DNA of 36,398 nt, taken from positions 490,706-527,103 of the forward strand of contig NZ_VIYG01000001.1 in NCBI RefSeq assembly GCF_009389585.1, in the 5' to 3' direction. Each line of letters begins with the position of its first letter. The stretch's first letter is position 1. Shown piece after piece: positions 25,666 to 34,489 of the stretch. Under the pieces are notes generated by a model, which saw only the letters and a program-made list of their open reading frames with translations, did no database searches and was not told the origin of the DNA. Position numbers and translations under genes: made by a program. The DNA is from Oceanobacillus sp. CFH 90083. GTDB lineage: Bacteria > Bacillota > Bacilli > Bacillales > Amphibacillaceae.

Positions 25666-27387
25666 TTAAAAGGCCAGCTGTCCACTTTCCAGCTCTTTCA
25701 TTGCTTTAAAATAACCATCCTCTTTTTCCATCAGCTCCGTATACGTACCCTGTTCAACAATTTCCCCCTGATTCATCACAATAATCTGATCCATTTTCTC
25801 TAATCCTGTTAACCGGTGCCTAATGGTCACAACAGTCTGATACTTTGTTACTTTTTCAATTTCATCCATTATCTGCTGCTCCGTAATGGCATCCAAGGAT
25901 GAGGTCGGTTCATCCAACAGCCAAATAGAGGCATCTCGCAAAAACAAGCGGGCAATAGCCAGACGCTGCTTTTCTCCTCCTGACAGGTTGGCTCCCTTTT
26001 CCAATACTTGATCCTCTAACGAAAAATGACTTAATTGGACTTTTTCTAAAGCTTCCCGACACGCTTCGGCAGTAGCCTCGGTATTGGCAAAGCGTAAATT
26101 ATCATAAATACTTCCATAGAAAAAATGATTTTGCTGCAGCGAAACATTCATTTGCCGCCACAGACTATCTGGTGTCACTTCACTTATCTGTTTGCCATTG
26201 ACTAAAATTTGACCAGATTGAACCGGCGCAAATGTTAGCATTGCCTGCATCAATGTTGATTTCCCGGAACCGCTTGGCCCAACGATTGCCATATGTTTAC
26301 CAGGCTCAACTTGAAAGGTCGCATGCTGTACAGCAGCCTTCCTTTCATTGAGATAGTGAATAGAAACATCCTCAAACTGAAATTGAATCGGGACATCCAT
26401 TTGCAGCTCAAGTCCTGCTGCTTCTGCTTGCGGAATCTCATTTTCCCAAACCTCGGAAAGACGTTTAGAGGAAACTCTGCTTTCCTCCAAATGAGCAGGC
26501 AGGGCAGCCATGGATGGGGCATCCTCAAACACGGTAACAGAAATCATAAACAGCATCGCCAAAAGTGTCCCTGCAAGATTCCCTTCTGTAACATAAAAAC
26601 CTGCTTGCACGAGAATAATTATCGCAATGAAAAAAGAAAAGAAAATAACAATGGCTTCCCGGATGGCAAGTTGACGATTCTCTCTTGCTTTCATTTCTTC
26701 ATATTCATTCATACCTGTATATACCTGTTGCTTCTTTCTTTCAGCCTGTTGAAAAATAGTTAATTCCCGGAACCCGTACAAATAATCTGTAAACGCAGAA
26801 GATAATTCCCCCCTTTTTTCCCGCATCGATACGGCAGTTTTTTTCTGAAACAGATAAAATATTAACGGAAAGATAATTAATACGACAACCATGCCGGCAG
26901 TCATTGTAAGTGCAGCACCAGCGGATATATACATCGTAAAGAAAATCGTAGCTATAAAGACAGATGCTAATACAACAGGCGGATAGAATACACGTAAAAA
27001 GAAATGCTGCAGGGACTCTACGTCGCCGACAATCCTGGCTAAGATATCTCCGCTTCGATATTTCTGTAAAAGTCTGTTTGCTAATGGCTCTATCTGGTCG
27101 TAAACCTTTAAGCGGATATTTTTCAAAATCGTAAATGTTCCACAATGAGAGAAGTAACGTTCACCGTATCTGCTTACAGCCGAGGTAATCCCTAAAAGTT
27201 TTACACTGGCTACCAGAACCATTAATGTATAGATTGGCGGAGCAAAAGCGGCTTGTGAGATTAAATAACCGCTTGCTGCAAACAAGGAGACGGCTGTTAT
27301 CCCTGCTAAAAAACCAAAAAAGATAGAGAAAAGAATATCTTTTTTTTCTTTCAGCACCATTTTTATTACGAAACGGACATCCTTCAT
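25666..27387 (-). CDS. cydC: Thiol reductant ABC exporter subunit CydC
   Basis: 573 residues, a half-transporter with six membrane segments in the first 300 residues and a C-terminal ATPase: Walker A GPSGSGKST (370-378), signature LSGGE (468-472), Walker B IWLLDEP (488-494). Together with CydD it exports cysteine or glutathione-type thiols, which is needed to assemble cytochrome bd. It starts 2 bp after cydD ends. CydC rather than CydD is chosen from the FAASGYLISQAA motif near residues 36-47 and gene order. It runs convergently towards the cydABS operon that it serves. Confidence 0.88.
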   Translation of the reverse strand: MKDVRFVIKMVLKEKKDILFSIFFGFLAGITAVSLFAASGYLISQAAFAPPIYTLMVLVASVKLLGITSAVSRYGERYFSHCGTFTILKNIRLKVYDQIEPLANRLLQKYRSGDILARIVGDVESLQHFFLRVFYPPVVLASVFIATIFFTMYISAGAALTMTAGMVVVLIIFPLIFYLFQKKTAVSMREKRGELSSAFTDYLYGFRELTIFQQAERKKQQVYTGMNEYEEMKARENRQLAIREAIVIFFSFFIAIIILVQAGFYVTEGNLAGTLLAMLFMISVTVFEDAPSMAALPAHLEESRVSSKRLSEVWENEIPQAEAAGLELQMDVPIQFQFEDVSIHYLNERKAAVQHATFQVEPGKHMAIVGPSGSGKSTLMQAMLTFAPVQSGQILVNGKQISEVTPDSLWRQMNVSLQQNHFFYGSIYDNLRFANTEATAEACREALEKVQLSHFSLEDQVLEKGANLSGGEKQRLAIARLFLRDASIWLLDEPTSSLDAITEQQIMDEIEKVTKYQTVVTIRHRLTGLEKMDQIIVMNQGEIVEQGTYTELMEKEDGYFKAMKELESGQLAF

Positions 27388-27389
27388 GG

Positions 27390-29108
27390 TTACCTCCCTC
27401 CTTGTTGGGTATTTATCATTTGCTGATATATTTTATTGTTTTGATAAAGCTCCTCATGTGTTCCTTCACCTGCTATTTTCCCTTGATCCAACAGAAAAAT
27501 TTTATCAGCATTCCGGATAGTATGCAGCCGGTGAGCAACCGTAATCATAGTTGTTTGATTTTTGATTGCATCCAGTGATTTTTGCAGCATATGCTCCGTC
27601 TGAATATCCAGGCCTGTTGTCGGTTCATCAAAAAATAGTATCTGCGGCTTTTTCAGAAGTGTCCGCGCCATCGCAATCCGCTGTTTTTCTCCTCCTGATA
27701 AGCCTCTGCCTCCTTCTCCAATAACGGTATCCAGCCCATCCGGCAATGCAGTGATCCATTCCCAAATTCCCGCATGTTCTGCAACCTTCTGTATAGCTTT
27801 ATCGTTTTGTTCTTCTAGTGAACCGAGTAATATATTTTCCCGTACCGTTCCCGAGAACAGATAAGGCTGCTGAGATAAATAACCAATTCTTTCAAACCAA
27901 TCCGCTTTTTTTATATTCCTCTGTGGAATACCATCCATTAGAAAAGCACCCTCTTTCACCGGGAGGAAACCAGCAAGCAGATGGAGCAGGGTTGATTTAC
28001 CGGAGCCTGTTTTACCAATAATCGCCACCTGTTCATACGGTGCAATTTGGATAGACGTCGGCTTCAGCTGAAAATTCCCTGCTTCATAACGGAAGGAAGC
28101 CTGTTCAAGCTGTAATTTGGGAGCGTTACGCCCTTTTAACCGCTTCTCTCCCCAAGCAACCGGGCTTGTCTCTTCTTCCAGCACATCCTCCACCCGTGAG
28201 GCAGCTCCCATACTTGCACGACCGGAATGAAAGGCTGCCCCCAGCTGCTTCAATTGGCTGAACAATTCTGGTGCAAGAAGCAAAACAAAAAAGCCGGTAA
28301 AAAAGCTGAGGTTTTGAAAAATAATCATCCGAATGGCGATTTCTAAAGCAATTAAACCGATACTCAGCATCGCAATAAATTCCAAAGCTAAAGAATTTGT
28401 AAATGCCACCTTTAACACACCCATTGTTGCATCCCGAAAGCTTGTACTATCTTTATCCATTTTATTTCTCTGTTCAGCCGATTGCCCCAATAACTTCACT
28501 GTTGGAAGTCCTTGTAATGTATCGAGGAAGGTTCCTGAAAAAGCCGCTAATTGCGAAAGCTGTTCCTTGGATTTGTCCTTCGTCTTCACACCAATGATCA
28601 TCATAAAAACAGGAATAAATGGTGCGGAAACAAGAATAATCAGCCCGCTGGTCCAATTCTGCATAAAAATAACAAACCAGACAATCAAAACAATACCGGC
28701 AGATTGAATAACCTGAGGCAAATATTGACTGAAATAGCCATCTACTTCATCGACGGTATCCATAAACAGACTTGTTTTCTGACCCGACTGCCCTTTCTCT
28801 GCATTTGTCATCGGCTGACTGGTAAAATGACGAAGCAGCTTTTCCCTTATCGAGACCTTTGCAGTCTGCGCCATTTTAATTCCGGATTCTTTCACCATAT
28901 ATTGAAAAATTGTTCGTAACAACAGCATGCTAATCAATATAAAAACAGCGGGGAGAATAGAGGAGAATGACGCATTATCTAAAAATAAATTTTGGATAAT
29001 CGTGACGATAAGATAGCTTTGTCCTACCACGGCTAAAGCCATCCCAATGGACAGTCCCCCCATCCAAATCATCCTGCTGCGAAAGATTTTCATAAATTCC
29101 TTTAACAA
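27390..29108 (-). CDS. cydD: Thiol reductant ABC exporter subunit CydD
   Basis: 572 residues, partner of CydC. Six membrane segments are followed by an ATPase with Walker A GKTGSGKST (365-373), signature LSGGE and Walker B ILFFDEP. The stretch LLAPELFSQLKQLGAAFHSG (277-296) is typical of CydD. The start codon is read as TTG or ATG near 29108 with GGTGGTGATC just upstream; the N-terminus is slightly uncertain. Two TATAAT hexamers lie upstream on this strand (29167-29162 and 29141-29136), without clear -35 boxes. Confidence 0.88.
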   Translation of the reverse strand: MLKEFMKIFRSRMIWMGGLSIGMALAVVGQSYLIVTIIQNLFLDNASFSSILPAVFILISMLLLRTIFQYMVKESGIKMAQTAKVSIREKLLRHFTSQPMTNAEKGQSGQKTSLFMDTVDEVDGYFSQYLPQVIQSAGIVLIVWFVIFMQNWTSGLIILVSAPFIPVFMMIIGVKTKDKSKEQLSQLAAFSGTFLDTLQGLPTVKLLGQSAEQRNKMDKDSTSFRDATMGVLKVAFTNSLALEFIAMLSIGLIALEIAIRMIIFQNLSFFTGFFVLLLAPELFSQLKQLGAAFHSGRASMGAASRVEDVLEEETSPVAWGEKRLKGRNAPKLQLEQASFRYEAGNFQLKPTSIQIAPYEQVAIIGKTGSGKSTLLHLLAGFLPVKEGAFLMDGIPQRNIKKADWFERIGYLSQQPYLFSGTVRENILLGSLEEQNDKAIQKVAEHAGIWEWITALPDGLDTVIGEGGRGLSGGEKQRIAMARTLLKKPQILFFDEPTTGLDIQTEHMLQKSLDAIKNQTTMITVAHRLHTIRNADKIFLLDQGKIAGEGTHEELYQNNKIYQQMINTQQGGR

Positions 29109-29466
29109 CGGATCACCACCTTTATTAGAAGTGTCATTATATTAAAACATTCCTACATCCCATTATACAGCAGGAAGCAGCCTATCGCTTATCACACAGT
29201 TTCCTGTTTAATAAGAAATGAACATTCTATGAACAGCATAACAGTAGAGTTTTTTTAGAAATTACATATATTAACCTATATACGTTAAAGAATACTTGGA
29301 AATCGCTACGAAAAAGCACTACGCTAGTTATAGTACTACATTAAAGCCAAATGAACTTATCCTGGCTGCTTATCCCACATGCGCTATTTTAATTCCTTAT
29401 TCATACTTGATGCACGAATTCATGCCAGATAAGCTGTGCTAAACTGCCTTATAGGAGTGTCATATT
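29109..29466. other. 358-bp divergent intergenic region
   Basis: This region separates cydD (minus) from the 89-residue gene (plus). It holds two TATAAT-like hexamers facing cydD, an AGGAAAC/GCTTCCT partial inverted repeat near 29170-29210, and an imperfect palindrome around GAATTC at 29412-29427 before the plus-strand gene. I see no ORF, no recognisable Rex or ResD site, and no structured RNA. Confidence 0.4.
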
Positions 29467-29736
29467 ATGTCTGATTTTTTTCTTAACACAATGACTACCT
29501 TCAATCCCGCCGAGAAAAGCCTTGGAGATAAATTAATTTATTATGGTGGAGTCGTGAGTACATTAGGAAGTATCATGGCTCTCACCGGCTCAACCATTTT
29601 ATACAATGAAGAGACAAGAAAAGCAACGCCTTTTGAAGAGGATGCACCTGTTACAAGCAGACAGCTGACAGAAATGCAGCAGCAGCTTACCCAGCTCCAG
29701 CAAAAGATCGAGCAATTAGAGAAGGACAGACGATAA
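29467..29736 (+). CDS. Small membrane protein with C-terminal coiled coil
   Basis: 89-residue protein that I do not recognise. Residues about 25-47 (YYGGVVSTLGSIMALTGSTI) are a moderately hydrophobic, Gly-rich membrane segment. Residues 62-88 form a clear amphipathic helix rich in Gln and Leu (LTEMQQQLTQLQQKIEQLEK) that should make a coiled coil. TAGGAGTG precedes the ATG. An isolated plus-strand gene between cydD and a DNA glycosylase gene; a scaffold or partner-binding role is only a guess. Confidence 0.7.
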   Translation: MSDFFLNTMTTFNPAEKSLGDKLIYYGGVVSTLGSIMALTGSTILYNEETRKATPFEEDAPVTSRQLTEMQQQLTQLQQKIEQLEKDRR

Positions 29737-29758
29737 AACACCGCTTCCTGTCCTTCTC
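29719..29758 (+). other. Inverted repeat across the end of the 89-residue gene
   Basis: GAGAAGGACAG (29719-29729) and CTGTCCTTCTC (29748-29758) form a perfect 11-bp inverted repeat spanning the stop codon. There is no U tract after it on the plus strand, so it is at best a weak terminator or an mRNA-stabilising hairpin. Confidence 0.5.
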
Positions 29759-29779
29759 CTCGGTTCAATGTCCCGAAAT

Positions 29780-30433
29780 TCACCTGATTTCATTCCCTGT
29801 CCAGCAGTGAGAAAGAAGCGGACAGCTTTCACATAACGGTGTCTTCTTACAATATTGTTTTCCATGCTCTACTATTAATGCGTGAAATTCCTGATGCATT
29901 TCTAAGTCATGAGGAAATAAATCTTCCACTTTTGCTTTAAAAGCATAATATGTTTTTGGAATGTCGAAGCCGATTCGATGAAATAATCTGATTGCATAAT
30001 TATCCGCAATAAAGCCGGGTTTATCAAAAGCATACAGCATCATTGCATCTGCTGTTTCCTCTCCAATCCCATGAATAGCTAACAATTCTTTACGGAGGAC
30101 AGCTTGATCGACTTTTTGAACCTCCTTTATTTGAAAGTCATATTTTTGAAACCAATGCAGCCAAGCTCTGATCTTCTTTGCTTTCATCCGATAAAAGCCG
30201 CTTGGACGAATTTTTTCAGCAAGCTCTGCTTCTTCCATTTGTATTAACTCCCCGGCAGTGACATTTTTTCCTAAATTCCCTAAAGCTAACGCAACATTTT
30301 TCCAATTTGTTCTTTGCACTAAAATAGCACTGATCAGCATTTGAAAATCAGAATCGGCTGGCCACCACCCTTGAGGACCATAATAATGAAATAATTTTTG
30401 ATACAATTCTGTACAGCTTATCTTTTCTGTCAT
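29780..30433 (-). CDS. Endonuclease III-family DNA glycosylase, MagIII-like
   Basis: 217-residue HhH-GPD base excision repair glycosylase. The helix-hairpin-helix is LLAIHGIGEETADAMMLYAF (117-136), and catalytic Asp144 lies in FIADNYAI. The position of the lyase lysine of endonuclease III holds Glu125, so the enzyme should be monofunctional. LAEKIRPSGFYRMKAKKI closely resembles Helicobacter MagIII, a 3-methyladenine glycosylase. Unlike H. pylori MagIII as I recall it, this protein ends with four Cys (195, 201, 204, 210) in an iron-sulfur cluster pattern C-X5-C-X2-C-X5-C. An alkylated-base substrate is likely. Confidence 0.8.
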   Translation of the reverse strand: MTEKISCTELYQKLFHYYGPQGWWPADSDFQMLISAILVQRTNWKNVALALGNLGKNVTAGELIQMEEAELAEKIRPSGFYRMKAKKIRAWLHWFQKYDFQIKEVQKVDQAVLRKELLAIHGIGEETADAMMLYAFDKPGFIADNYAIRLFHRIGFDIPKTYYAFKAKVEDLFPHDLEMHQEFHALIVEHGKQYCKKTPLCESCPLLSHCWTGNEIR

Positions 30434-30457
30434 CTATATCTCCTCTGTTTCTATAAA

Positions 30458-30774
30458 TTGCGTGTTCAAAAAGGGCCAAATTAGAAGCAAGAAGATCAAG
30501 GCAACGGGTTTTTTACGAATGAGCTTGCGCATGTGTGGTGATTTCTGTGTTGTCCACAGGACGTAGACGTTCTTAACAGAAGTTCCTCTATGCTTTTAAA
30601 TACGTGAGTAACGCTCTTGGTGGGACGAGTAATCGCAGTCCCAGTCCCATTGGAAAAACCACGTTAACAACTTCCACAGGATGTGGTGACTTCTACATTG
30701 CCCGCACGACGTGGGCGGTTTCAGTAGAAGGTCATTATCCCGCCGCTTATCATTTGAGGGATTTTTGAACATCC
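30458..30774 (+). repeat. Dispersed structured repeat, copy B (complete)
   Basis: 317-bp element with inverted ends (TGTTCAAAAAG at 30463-30473, TTTTTGAACAT at 30762-30772), flanked by the 8-bp direct repeat TCTATAAA (30450-30457 and 30775-30782). Internal hairpins include CCACA-GGA-TGTGG (30674-30686) and GCCCGC-ACGAC-GTGGGC (30700-30716) inside an outer CTTCTAC/GTAGAAG pair (30690-30730). A degenerate first hairpin lies at 30552-30568. It contains the GATTAC module (30619-30637) missing from copy A. There is no ORF. It sits in the divergent promoter region of two genes. Confidence 0.75.
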
Positions 30775-30870
30775 TCTATAAAGTGAAACTGCGATAAAGC
30801 TAATTTCTTTTCTAACCAGTCTGAACAAGATACACTTACAATACATTTACAAGAGAAACGGAGAACAACA

Positions 30871-31908
30871 ATGAAATCTGTTCACACTGATATTATACAA
30901 TTTCGGGGAAGTCATCATCAATTCGGACTTTTTCAAGCGGAAAAACTAAAAAATTCACCTATACTTCCATATCGGAAAGCGCTCCTCAATAAGCGCTGGA
31001 GAAACTTTCTTGTCGATGAAAAGGAAGTGGAAGCTGTATTCAAAGCATTTTCTAAAGCGATTTGGGAAGAACTGCAAGGGTTAAGCGACGGCTTAGGCAT
31101 TCCCTGGAATGATGCCATACGGGAATTTGGCGGTTACTATTATGAATACGGCCGCAGCGGCTGTTCCATTAACACAAAGCAGGATTTTCTGGTACGTAAT
31201 TATGATAATGCCCCCAGTTCCTATGAAGGCCGGTATGTATTATATGCACCTTCTGATACGGGGTATGCCAGTGCTGGTCCTTCCATGCAAATTACCGGAC
31301 GTACCGATGGGATCAATGAAAAGGGACTGACAATGGGCTATAATTTTGTCAACCGGAAAAAATCAGGCGACGGCTTTGTTTGTAATATGATTGGCAGACT
31401 GATTTTGGAAAACTGTGCTACAGTGGAAGAAGCCGTTCAATTACTGCGAGATGTCCCGCACCGGAATACTTTTAACTATGTATTATTAGATACATCTGGA
31501 AAATCACTTATTGTGGAGGTATCCCCCCGTTCTTTCTTTGTCCGGGAGGGTAGCAGCTGTACAAACCATTTTGATGTATTAACAGAAGAGAACCGGTACC
31601 GTTCAGATGAATCAATGGAACGATTACAGAGAATAGTAACAAAGCAGAAGGATATTCATAAACCTTACGGGGCGTTTCGCATGTTAAATGATACCGAGCA
31701 AGGAATTTTTTCCGAAAAATACGGCGCATGGGCAGGAACATTGCATACAGCGCTATACTTACCCAAAGAGCTTTCTGCTTGGATTGCACTTGGAGGCAAT
31801 CGTCAGCCATTTATTTTCTCCTTTAAAAAGTGGCTGCAGGGAGAAAAATTACATGCAACAAAGATAAAAGGAGTTATCAACGCAACAGATTCATTTATTA
31901 ACACGTAA
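30871..31908 (+). CDS. C45-family (penicillin acyltransferase-like) Ntn hydrolase
   Basis: 345 residues of the peptidase C45 / acyl-CoA:6-aminopenicillanic acid acyltransferase family. The probable autoprocessing nucleophile is Cys98 in GRSGCSI. Downstream family blocks are FLVRNYDN (arginine and aspartate near the active site), GINEKGLTMGYNF and TFNYVLLDTSG. The physiological substrate in Bacillaceae is unknown; members cleave or form amide bonds. The leader before Cys98 is about 97 residues, close to that of the fungal acyltransferase. CGGAGA precedes the ATG. The gene is single, with repeat copy B about 95 bp upstream. Confidence 0.82.
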   Translation: MKSVHTDIIQFRGSHHQFGLFQAEKLKNSPILPYRKALLNKRWRNFLVDEKEVEAVFKAFSKAIWEELQGLSDGLGIPWNDAIREFGGYYYEYGRSGCSINTKQDFLVRNYDNAPSSYEGRYVLYAPSDTGYASAGPSMQITGRTDGINEKGLTMGYNFVNRKKSGDGFVCNMIGRLILENCATVEEAVQLLRDVPHRNTFNYVLLDTSGKSLIVEVSPRSFFVREGSSCTNHFDVLTEENRYRSDESMERLQRIVTKQKDIHKPYGAFRMLNDTEQGIFSEKYGAWAGTLHTALYLPKELSAWIALGGNRQPFIFSFKKWLQGEKLHATKIKGVINATDSFINT

Positions 31909-31938
31909 GCAAAATATTTCTTATCGCATTTCAATGGC

Positions 31939-31967
31939 TTTACAATTAGGTTAGAAAGGATTATTCT
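31939..31967 (+). promoter_or_regulatory. SigA-type promoter of pdxK
   Basis: -35 TTTACA (31939-31944), 17-bp spacer, -10 TATTCT (31962-31967), about 80 bp before the pdxK start codon. Confidence 0.6.
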
Positions 31968-32047
31968 AGCTACAAAGGAAAAGAAATTTTAAAGAGTCAG
32001 CATCATATCGTTTGTGATTGTATCTGACTATGTTTGGAGGAAAACCT

Positions 32048-32878
32048 ATGACTATGAAAAAAACATTAACCCTCGCCGGTTCTGACTCAAGTGGCGGAGC
32101 TGGGATTGGAGCAGATTTAAAAACCTTTCAAGAGCACAATGTATATGGCATGACTGCTATCACTTCCATCGTAACAATGAATCCAGAAGGCTGGGGACAT
32201 GATGTGACACCAATAGATGTAAATGTTGTAGAAAAACAATTAAATACAATTCTATCTGTCGGCGTAGATGCAATGAAATCTGGAATGCTTGGTTCCGTGG
32301 ATATTATCAATTTAGGAGCCAGAAAAATTGATGAATATAAGATCGATAAATATGTTCTGGACCCTGTTATGGTATGCAAAGGGGAAGATGAAGTGCTTCA
32401 GCCGGAAAATACCGATGCAATGCGTGAGGAATTACTGCCACGCTCTTTAGTCGTTACGCCTAACTTATTTGAAGCAGCACAATTAGCAGAAACAGCTCCA
32501 ATCAAAACGATTGAACAAATGAAAGAAGCAGCTCAAAAAATTCATACTTTAGGTGCGAAAAATGTTGTCGTTAAAGGTGGAAAACAGCTGGAGCATGAAA
32601 AAGCAGTTGATTTATTCTATGATGGTACAGACTTTGATTTATTAGAAAGTGAAAAAATTGATACAACCTATAACCACGGAGCAGGCTGTACCTTTGCTGC
32701 GGCAATCACAGCCAACCTGGCTCACGGCAAAAATGTGCATGATGCAGTAAAAGCTGCGAAAACATTTGTAGCAGCTGCTATTGCAAACGGCTGGAAATTA
32801 AACGAATATGTCGGACCTGTTATGCATGGCGCTTACAACAAAGCAGACAGCAAAAAAGTAGAAGTATTCAGCGTATAA
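32048..32878 (+). CDS. pdxK: Pyridoxine/pyridoxal kinase PdxK (ThiD-like)
   Basis: 276 residues of the ribokinase fold, close to B. subtilis PdxK. It phosphorylates pyridoxal, pyridoxine and pyridoxamine, and such enzymes can also act on hydroxymethylpyrimidine. Landmarks are LAGSDSSGGAGIGADLKTFQ at the N-terminus, DPVMVCKG near residue 105 and the anion-hole motif HGAGCTFAAA near residue 214. The reading frame opens upstream at 32018, but GGAGG is properly spaced from the ATG at 32048. Monocistronic, with its own promoter and terminator. Confidence 0.9.
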   Translation: MTMKKTLTLAGSDSSGGAGIGADLKTFQEHNVYGMTAITSIVTMNPEGWGHDVTPIDVNVVEKQLNTILSVGVDAMKSGMLGSVDIINLGARKIDEYKIDKYVLDPVMVCKGEDEVLQPENTDAMREELLPRSLVVTPNLFEAAQLAETAPIKTIEQMKEAAQKIHTLGAKNVVVKGGKQLEHEKAVDLFYDGTDFDLLESEKIDTTYNHGAGCTFAAAITANLAHGKNVHDAVKAAKTFVAAAIANGWKLNEYVGPVMHGAYNKADSKKVEVFSV

Positions 32879-32900
32879 AGAATGTTCATAAACGCACTAG

Positions 32901-32935
32901 AAAAACCTTAGGACAGCAACTGTTCTAAGGTTTTT
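32901..32935. terminator. Bidirectional terminator between pdxK and the MFS gene
   Basis: A perfect 16-bp inverted repeat AAAAACCTTAGGACAG / CTGTTCTAAGGTTTTT with a 3-nt loop (one G-U pair) serves the two convergent genes. Confidence 0.9.
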
Positions 32936-32948
32936 CTATCTTTGTCAA

Positions 32949-34346
32949 TTAATTATCCCGGTCATGGATAAAGAAAGTCAGCACGAGTGCAATAATCGAG
33001 ATAATCCCCGTCACAAGAAAGGAAACATTGACACCATGTATCATGCCTTCAATTCCCTGTTCAGGAATAGACGCTGTAGACATAATCGTAATCGGCAACG
33101 CTGTCCCGATGGCACCTGCCACCTGTCGCAATGTATTATTCACTGCTGTCCCATGTGCAATATAATTTTCAGGCAAAACATTTAATCCAGCGGTGGTTAC
33201 CGGCATCATCGCCATCGCAACCCCTAACATTCTCAGTGCATGAACTGCTGCAATAAATGCAAAGCTCGTTTCTGTTGTCAGGGTACTTAGCATAAATGTC
33301 GTTCCAACAATCAGGAACAAACCGATCATTGCCAAATATCTGGCACCAAAACGGTCAAACAGCCTTCCGGTAATAGGGTTCATTAACCCCTGTAACACTG
33401 CCCCGGCAAGTAATGCCAGTCCAGAATGAAAGGCATTGAATCCCAGCATCTGCTGCATATAGAGCGGCAAAATAACTGCAGCTCCAATCATTGTCATAAA
33501 AGTAACCATGCCTAACACTGTCGTAATCGTAAATATGCGATACTTAAATACCCGGAATTCCAAAATTGGTGTTTTCAAATGCATTTGTCTTGTAATAAAC
33601 CAAATCAGCATCATGGCACCGATCACTAAGGAGCCGATAACCTGATAGCTTAGCCACCCTGCACTTCCAGCGATACTGAATCCGTAGAGAATACCACCAA
33701 ACCCAAGCGTCGATAATAGAATCGACAGCTTATCCAGCTCAGGAAAAGTCCGTTTCGTCACATTTTTAAGTAAAAAGTAAGCAATGATTATGTTTAAAAC
33801 AGCTATGGGCAAAACCATAAAGAATAATGTTCTCCAAGGAAAATGCTCTACAATATATCCAGACAGTGTCGGTCCGATTGCCGGAGCAAAGGAAATAACT
33901 AAACCAAACATTCCCATGGCACTGCCCCGTTTTTCCTTTGGATAAATCAAAATTAATATCGTTTGCATGAGCGGCATCATGATTCCCGCACCGGCAGCCT
34001 GGAGAATCCGCCCAGCTAAAAGAGAGAAAAACTCCGGTGCAATTCCGCAAATCAGTGTACCTATTATAAATAAGGACATGGCTGTTAAAAACAGGCTGCG
34101 TGTTGTAAACGTTCCAATTAAAAAAGCAGTAACCGGGATCATAATCCCGTTCACAAGCATAAAAGCGGACTGAAGCCACTGAACTGTATTCGCATCAATA
34201 TCTAAATCTGTCATCATATGCGGCAATGCAGTCCCTAGTAACGTCTGATTCAGAATGGCTACAAAGGCTCCTGATAATAAAACAACCAGAATCGGCACAC
34301 GGCTGATATTTTTCGTTTCCAATGATGATTCATGACTCTCAGCCAT
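32949..34346 (-). CDS. DHA2-family MFS drug efflux transporter
   Basis: 465-residue proton antiporter of the EmrB/QacA (DHA2) family with 12-14 membrane segments. The motif near TM1 reads LNQTLLGTALPHMMTDL, and antiporter motif C is seen in SFAPAIGPTLSGYIV (about 152-166). Closest characterised Bacillus relatives by architecture are LmrB and Mdr-type exporters; the substrate is not predictable. AGAAGGG precedes the ATG. No adjacent TetR/MarR regulator gene is present, so local control is not evident. An FMN reductase gene lies upstream on the same strand, separated by a terminator. Confidence 0.85.
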   Translation of the reverse strand: MAESHESSLETKNISRVPILVVLLSGAFVAILNQTLLGTALPHMMTDLDIDANTVQWLQSAFMLVNGIMIPVTAFLIGTFTTRSLFLTAMSLFIIGTLICGIAPEFFSLLAGRILQAAGAGIMMPLMQTILILIYPKEKRGSAMGMFGLVISFAPAIGPTLSGYIVEHFPWRTLFFMVLPIAVLNIIIAYFLLKNVTKRTFPELDKLSILLSTLGFGGILYGFSIAGSAGWLSYQVIGSLVIGAMMLIWFITRQMHLKTPILEFRVFKYRIFTITTVLGMVTFMTMIGAAVILPLYMQQMLGFNAFHSGLALLAGAVLQGLMNPITGRLFDRFGARYLAMIGLFLIVGTTFMLSTLTTETSFAFIAAVHALRMLGVAMAMMPVTTAGLNVLPENYIAHGTAVNNTLRQVAGAIGTALPITIMSTASIPEQGIEGMIHGVNVSFLVTGIISIIALVLTFFIHDRDN

Positions 34347-34454
34347 TTACAACCCTTCTTTCATTAAAATGAATCTATACTTATTTATTCCAAATCTTGC
34401 AATGCTTTTATACAGTCTTACTCAAATCATAAATTTTCTAAATCACAAAAATAG

Positions 34455-34482
34455 ACAAAACCGGTGACTATAAAGTCACCGG
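34455..34482 (-). terminator. Terminator of the FMN reductase gene
   Basis: The stem CCGGTGACT / AGTCACCGG with a TTTAT-type loop is followed by TTTTGTC on the minus strand, right after the stop codon. Confidence 0.85.
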
Positions 34483-34489
34483 CAAAAAG

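Noticed and set aside
26293..26763. 156-codon plus-strand open frame within cydC
   Set aside because: It lies antisense to the conserved CydC membrane and linker region; its composition is that of reversed ABC transporter codons and it has no start signal.
29109..29466. Search for Rex, ResD or CcpA sites controlling cydDC
   Set aside because: No sequence close to the known consensus sites was found by eye; only TATAAT-like hexamers without good -35 boxes.
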